A stretch of DNA of 45,282 nt from the NCBI GenBank assembly GCA_013373545.1, contig JABXHQ010000007.1, forward strand, positions 1-45,282, read 5' to 3'. This DNA comes from Gammaproteobacteria bacterium (GTDB lineage: Bacteria > Pseudomonadota > Gammaproteobacteria > Enterobacterales > Kangiellaceae). Below the pieces are notes generated by a model. It was given only the letters and a program-made list of their open reading frames with translations, was not told the DNA's origin and did no database searches. The translations under genes were made by a program, and so were the position numbers. Within the stretch, counting starts at the first letter, position 1; each line of letters starts with the position of its first letter. Shown in pieces: positions 42,435 to 45,282 of the stretch.

Positions 42435-43202
42435 TTAGCTTTTTAATCCTTTACCCGTATTTAGCAAATATAGTGCAAAAGAAAACAGCGCAACAATGAA
42501 AATACCAATGATGGTAAACGCCACTTCTAAAGCAATATCCGAACGCCCCAAAAAGCCATAGCGAAAAGCATTGACCATATACAAAATTGGATTGGCCATG
42601 GAGACTTTTTGCCAGAACTCTGGCAATAAGGAAATAGTATAGAAGACACCGCCTAAATAAGTAAGCGGCGTTAAAATAAACGTAGGTACAATTGAGATAT
42701 CATCAAACTTCTTCGCAAAAACGGCATTGATAAAGCCGCCAAGAGCGAACAAGGTCGAGGTTAACAAAATCACCACAAAAACCACAAACCAATTATGAAT
42801 TTCTAAATCAACAAAAAACAAACTAATGCCAGTAACAATCGCTCCCGTTAATAGGCCGCGACTAACACCGCCGCCAATGTAACCCAGCAAAATATAAATA
42901 TTCGGCACGGGTGAAACTAGAAGCTCTTCAATATGGCGCTGGAATTTAGCACTAAAAAATGAAGACACTACATTAGAATACGAGTTGGTAATCACCGACA
43001 TCATGATGATCCCTGGCGTAATATAGGCAATGTAAGGTTTATCATCCATTTGACCAATTTTTTCGCCAATTAAATTACCAAAAATCACAAAATAAAGTGA
43101 CATGGTGATGGCTGGTGGTAACAGCGTTTGGATCCAGATACGAAAATAGCGCGTGACTTCTTTAGTTAAAATACTTTGTAATGCGACCAAATTCTCTTGC
43201 AC
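42435..43202 (-). CDS. yadH: ABC-2 type transporter permease (YadH-like)
   Basis: The 255-residue inner-membrane protein has six predicted spans. Signature ABC-2 segments are WIQTLLPPAITMSLYFVIFGNLIG near the N-terminus, ITPGIIMMSVITNSYSNVVSSFFSAKFQRHIEELLVSPVPNIYILLGYIGGG, and PTFILTPLTYLGGVFYTISLLPEFWQ. It pairs with the adjacent ATPase and resembles YadH. The start is GTG at 43202 with a TAGGAG Shine-Dalgarno eight bases upstream. It follows the ATPase gene by 11 nt; the exported substrate is unknown. Confidence 0.93.
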   Translation of the reverse strand: MQENLVALQSILTKEVTRYFRIWIQTLLPPAITMSLYFVIFGNLIGEKIGQMDDKPYIAYITPGIIMMSVITNSYSNVVSSFFSAKFQRHIEELLVSPVPNIYILLGYIGGGVSRGLLTGAIVTGISLFFVDLEIHNWFVVFVVILLTSTLFALGGFINAVFAKKFDDISIVPTFILTPLTYLGGVFYTISLLPEFWQKVSMANPILYMVNAFRYGFLGRSDIALEVAFTIIGIFIVALFSFALYLLNTGKGLKS

Positions 43203-43213
43203 GATTTTAACTC

Positions 43214-44134
43214 CTACTGCTTATTTTCTACGATACGAACGAAAAGTTCTTCCAGCCGATTCGACTTATTGCGCATGCTTAAAACTTTTACCCCGATCTC
43301 GTTTAGCTTCAAAAATAACGAATTCACATTGTGGCTACGCTTTACATCAACTTCGAGTGTATGCTCATCGATTTGCCTCACTTCAATGGCGTCAAAGGTT
43401 GGCAGTGACTCATGAAACGCTTCGATATCCAACACAAAAGTTTCCACATCGAGTTTCGATAACAAGGCTTTCTTACTGGTATTCTCAATAATTTTGCCTT
43501 GATCAATAATCGCAATGTTGCGGCACAGGCTTTCTGCCTCTTCTAAGTAATGGGTGGTCAGTACAATCGTCGTACCTTGTTGATTAAGCTCAGTCAGGAA
43601 GTCCCACATGGAACGACGTAGTTCAATATCAACACCAGCGGTTGGCTCATCCAGTATTAGCAGTTTCGGTTTATGCATCAAAGCGCGCGCAATCATCAAG
43701 CGCCGCTTCATGCCTCCCGAGAGGTTACGCGAAGGTTGATCGCGTTTATCCCACAATCCTAGCTGGGTCAGCACCTCTTGTGCGCGCGGCAAGGCTTTGG
43801 CACGAGGGATCCCGTAATAACCCGCTTGATTCACCACAATCTGTAACGGCGTCTCAAACTGCGAAAAATTAAACTCCTGCGGGACTAAACCTAAACAGCG
43901 CTTAGCGGCGGTTAGTTCCGTGTCCATATCGTGACCAAACACCTTGACGCTACCGGCGGTCTTATTCACCAATGAGCTAATAATTCCGATAGTGGTAGAC
44001 TTGCCCGCCCCATTCGGGCCCAGCAAAGCAAAAAAGTCGCCCTCTTGGACGCTTAAGTCGATGGCTTTTAATGCCTCGAATCCGTTGCCGTAAGTTTTCG
44101 ATAACTGCTTGATATCTAATGCAATGGTGCTCAT
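43214..44134 (-). CDS. yadG: ABC transporter ATPase (YadG-like)
   Basis: The 306-residue ATPase has Walker A LLGPNGAGKSTT, the Q-loop LVPQEFNFSQFET, signature NLSGGMKRRLMIARAL, Walker B LLILDEPTAGVD and the H-loop TTHYLEEAESL. It belongs to the drug/polysaccharide-type group that works with ABC-2 permeases and matches YadG in gene order with yadH. A GAGG Shine-Dalgarno lies five bases before the ATG. The gene is divergent from the PAS-domain signalling gene. Confidence 0.94.
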   Translation of the reverse strand: MSTIALDIKQLSKTYGNGFEALKAIDLSVQEGDFFALLGPNGAGKSTTIGIISSLVNKTAGSVKVFGHDMDTELTAAKRCLGLVPQEFNFSQFETPLQIVVNQAGYYGIPRAKALPRAQEVLTQLGLWDKRDQPSRNLSGGMKRRLMIARALMHKPKLLILDEPTAGVDIELRRSMWDFLTELNQQGTTIVLTTHYLEEAESLCRNIAIIDQGKIIENTSKKALLSKLDVETFVLDIEAFHESLPTFDAIEVRQIDEHTLEVDVKRSHNVNSLFLKLNEIGVKVLSMRNKSNRLEELFVRIVENKQ

Positions 44135-44278
44135 TGTTGCCTCATTGTTGCGGTTTCACAGAGCCTTTCCTAACGCGCTGATAGCCGATTCAAGCTAGCG
44201 TTATCACAACGCTCTGCAATGGCCCGCATAGGACAAATTAGCTCTTGTAGACTAATTTTCTCAAACTTGCGCTTATAT

Positions 44279-44322
44279 TCTGTTATGAGTTTCGTTATAT
44301 TAACGGCGAGGATTATAACAGA
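44279..44322. repeat. Eight-bp inverted repeat upstream of the PAS gene
   Basis: TCTGTTAT (44279-44286) and ATAACAGA (44315-44322) are perfect inverted copies with 28 bases between. The second copy ends eight bases before the ATG. It overlaps the probable leader or promoter of the signalling gene, so it could be an operator; the regulator is unknown. Confidence 0.35.
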
Positions 44323-44330
44323 GATATCCG

Positions 44331-45282
44331 ATGGAATTCGAAACAGCGACGGCCAGCAAGGTAAAAAAACCGCTAATCACTTGCTTTGGCTGTCTTCTAT
44401 TACTGCCAAGCAGCGCTTTTGCCGATAATGGGAACCTATTTAATGATTCTGGCTGGCTATTGCTATTAACCGCTGTCAGCGCCACCCTTACCTTAATTTT
44501 CGCTTTGTTACGTTATCGCTCTCATATACGTTCGCTGAAACAATTAGAGCAATCACAAGAACAGCTTAGCTGGGCTCTATGGGGTTCCGGCGATGGACTT
44601 TGGGACTGGGACATTAGTAGCGGCATTGTCAGCCGCAAAGGGATCCCAGAAATGCTTGGCTACAGCGCCGATGAATTTAAAGGCACTACAGCACAGTTAC
44701 TGCAACTGATGCATCCGGAAGATACCGACATGGTTACCCGCGAAGTTGAGCGCCATTTAAGCGGCGACTCAAGCCATTTTGAGGCCGAGTACCGCGCCTT
44801 ATCGAAAGATGGCACCTGGCGCTGGATCCTCGATAAAGGCAAAGTGGTTACCCGCGATGCTAAAGGTACGCCGTTACGCGCCGCTGGAACACAAACCGAT
44901 ATCACTGAGCGCAAACGTGCTGAAGAAGAATTACGCTTAGCCGCCGAAGTGATTCAAAGCATGAATGAAGTGGTGGTATTAACGGATCCCGAACTCAATG
45001 TTCGGCTAGTGAATCACGCTTTTATTCGACTAATGGGTTTACCTGAACGTGAAGTGTTAAATCGTCCGCTGCACCGATTTTTTTCAGGTCGTCACGGACA
45101 ACCGTTTTATCGCGACTTAATGAACAAGTTGAAACAAGAACATTATTGGCGTGGTGAACTGTGGCAGCGCACGGCTTCGGAACAAGAAATTTTGACGCGC
45201 TTAGAGATTAAGCAAATTGAACAATTCAAAAACGAGCATCAATACTACGTTGTGATTTTTTCCGATATTACGGAACAAAAAC
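44331..45282 (+). CDS. PAS-domain membrane signalling protein (partial, 3' end outside window)
   Basis: The frame is open from ATG 44331 to the window edge (317 codons), with an in-frame stop at 44316. The N-terminus has two hydrophobic stretches: CFGCLLLLPSSAFA (signal-like) and WLLLLTAVSATLTLIFALL, a membrane anchor. A PAS_3-type domain follows (from about residue 80; WALWGSGDGLWDWDIS, GYSADEFKG, RWILDKGKVV, GTQTDITERKRAEEE), then a second PAS (VIQSMNEVVVLTDPELNVRLVNHAF) ending at IFSDITEQK. The output domain lies beyond the window; GGDEF/EAL or a histidine kinase are both possible. Confidence 0.88.
   Translation, partial: MEFETATASKVKKPLITCFGCLLLLPSSAFADNGNLFNDSGWLLLLTAVSATLTLIFALLRYRSHIRSLKQLEQSQEQLSWALWGSGDGLWDWDISSGIVSRKGIPEMLGYSADEFKGTTAQLLQLMHPEDTDMVTREVERHLSGDSSHFEAEYRALSKDGTWRWILDKGKVVTRDAKGTPLRAAGTQTDITERKRAEEELRLAAEVIQSMNEVVVLTDPELNVRLVNHAFIRLMGLPEREVLNRPLHRFFSGRHGQPFYRDLMNKLKQEHYWRGELWQRTASEQEILTRLEIKQIEQFKNEHQYYVVIFSDITEQK

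Noticed and set aside
44660-44914. Minus-strand frame opposite the PAS gene
   Set aside because: Antisense of a clear PAS domain coding frame.

Overview
This window looks like a chromosomal segment of a marine-type gammaproteobacterium of moderate GC content. The evidence is the scpB-scpA-trpS-yciO-rnm(yciV)-yciB-yciI neighbourhood, an Entner-Doudoroff operon under a HexR-type regulator, an aroF-tyrA operon, an AcnD/PrpF methylcitrate module and MipA/OmpV-type outer-membrane proteins. I cannot fix the genus; an Oceanospirillales/Alteromonadales-like lineage is a reasonable guess. I see no rRNA, tRNA, CRISPR array, insertion sequence or prophage.

Layout. 1-6000: chromosome-segregation genes (scpB is cut by the window edge; scpA), tryptophanyl-tRNA synthetase and yciO/rnm on the minus strand, then yciB-yciI-BolA on the plus strand. 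6000-8640: an orphan CbiM-like membrane protein, an unknown membrane-anchored protein, a VanZ-like protein and an OGFr-domain protein. 8660-16620: a complete glucose-to-KDPG operon zwf-pgl-edd-glk-eda (minus), divergent hexR, then gap. Four 15-bp TGTA...TACA palindromes lie in front of zwf, hexR and gap (two), so glucose oxidation and the GAPDH step are probably controlled as one regulon. 16640-18860: a small stand-alone MshEN-like (putative c-di-GMP-binding) protein and two unknown exported proteins. 19130-25390: gntR-acnD-lysE-prpF operon with twin perfect ATTGTCGACAAT palindromes upstream, preceded by a secreted alpha/beta hydrolase. 25530-28580: lipoprotein, polysaccharide deacetylase, msrA and a porin-like beta-barrel. 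28870-33660: a Lon-family protease, tyrA and aroF. 33900-38100: a secreted astacin protease with LRR and three PPC domains, a long AT-rich spacer, an unlisted 53-residue membrane peptide and a MipA/OmpV protein. 38120-41000: two unknown cytosolic proteins, an unknown lipoprotein and a lipoprotein glycoside hydrolase-like protein. 41160-45282: DUF2059 protein, Lon N-domain protein, a yadG/yadH-type ABC exporter, and the start of a PAS-domain signalling protein that runs off the end.

The points most worth following up are the solitary MshEN-like protein with both 24-residue motifs and the five-residue spacer, the AcnD/PrpF locus that lacks prpB and prpC but contains a LysE exporter, the HexR site set, and the acidic hexapeptide repeat tail of ScpB. 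I did not find convincing evidence for a wholly new multi-gene system; the best candidate for an uncharacterised gene group is 38126-40975.
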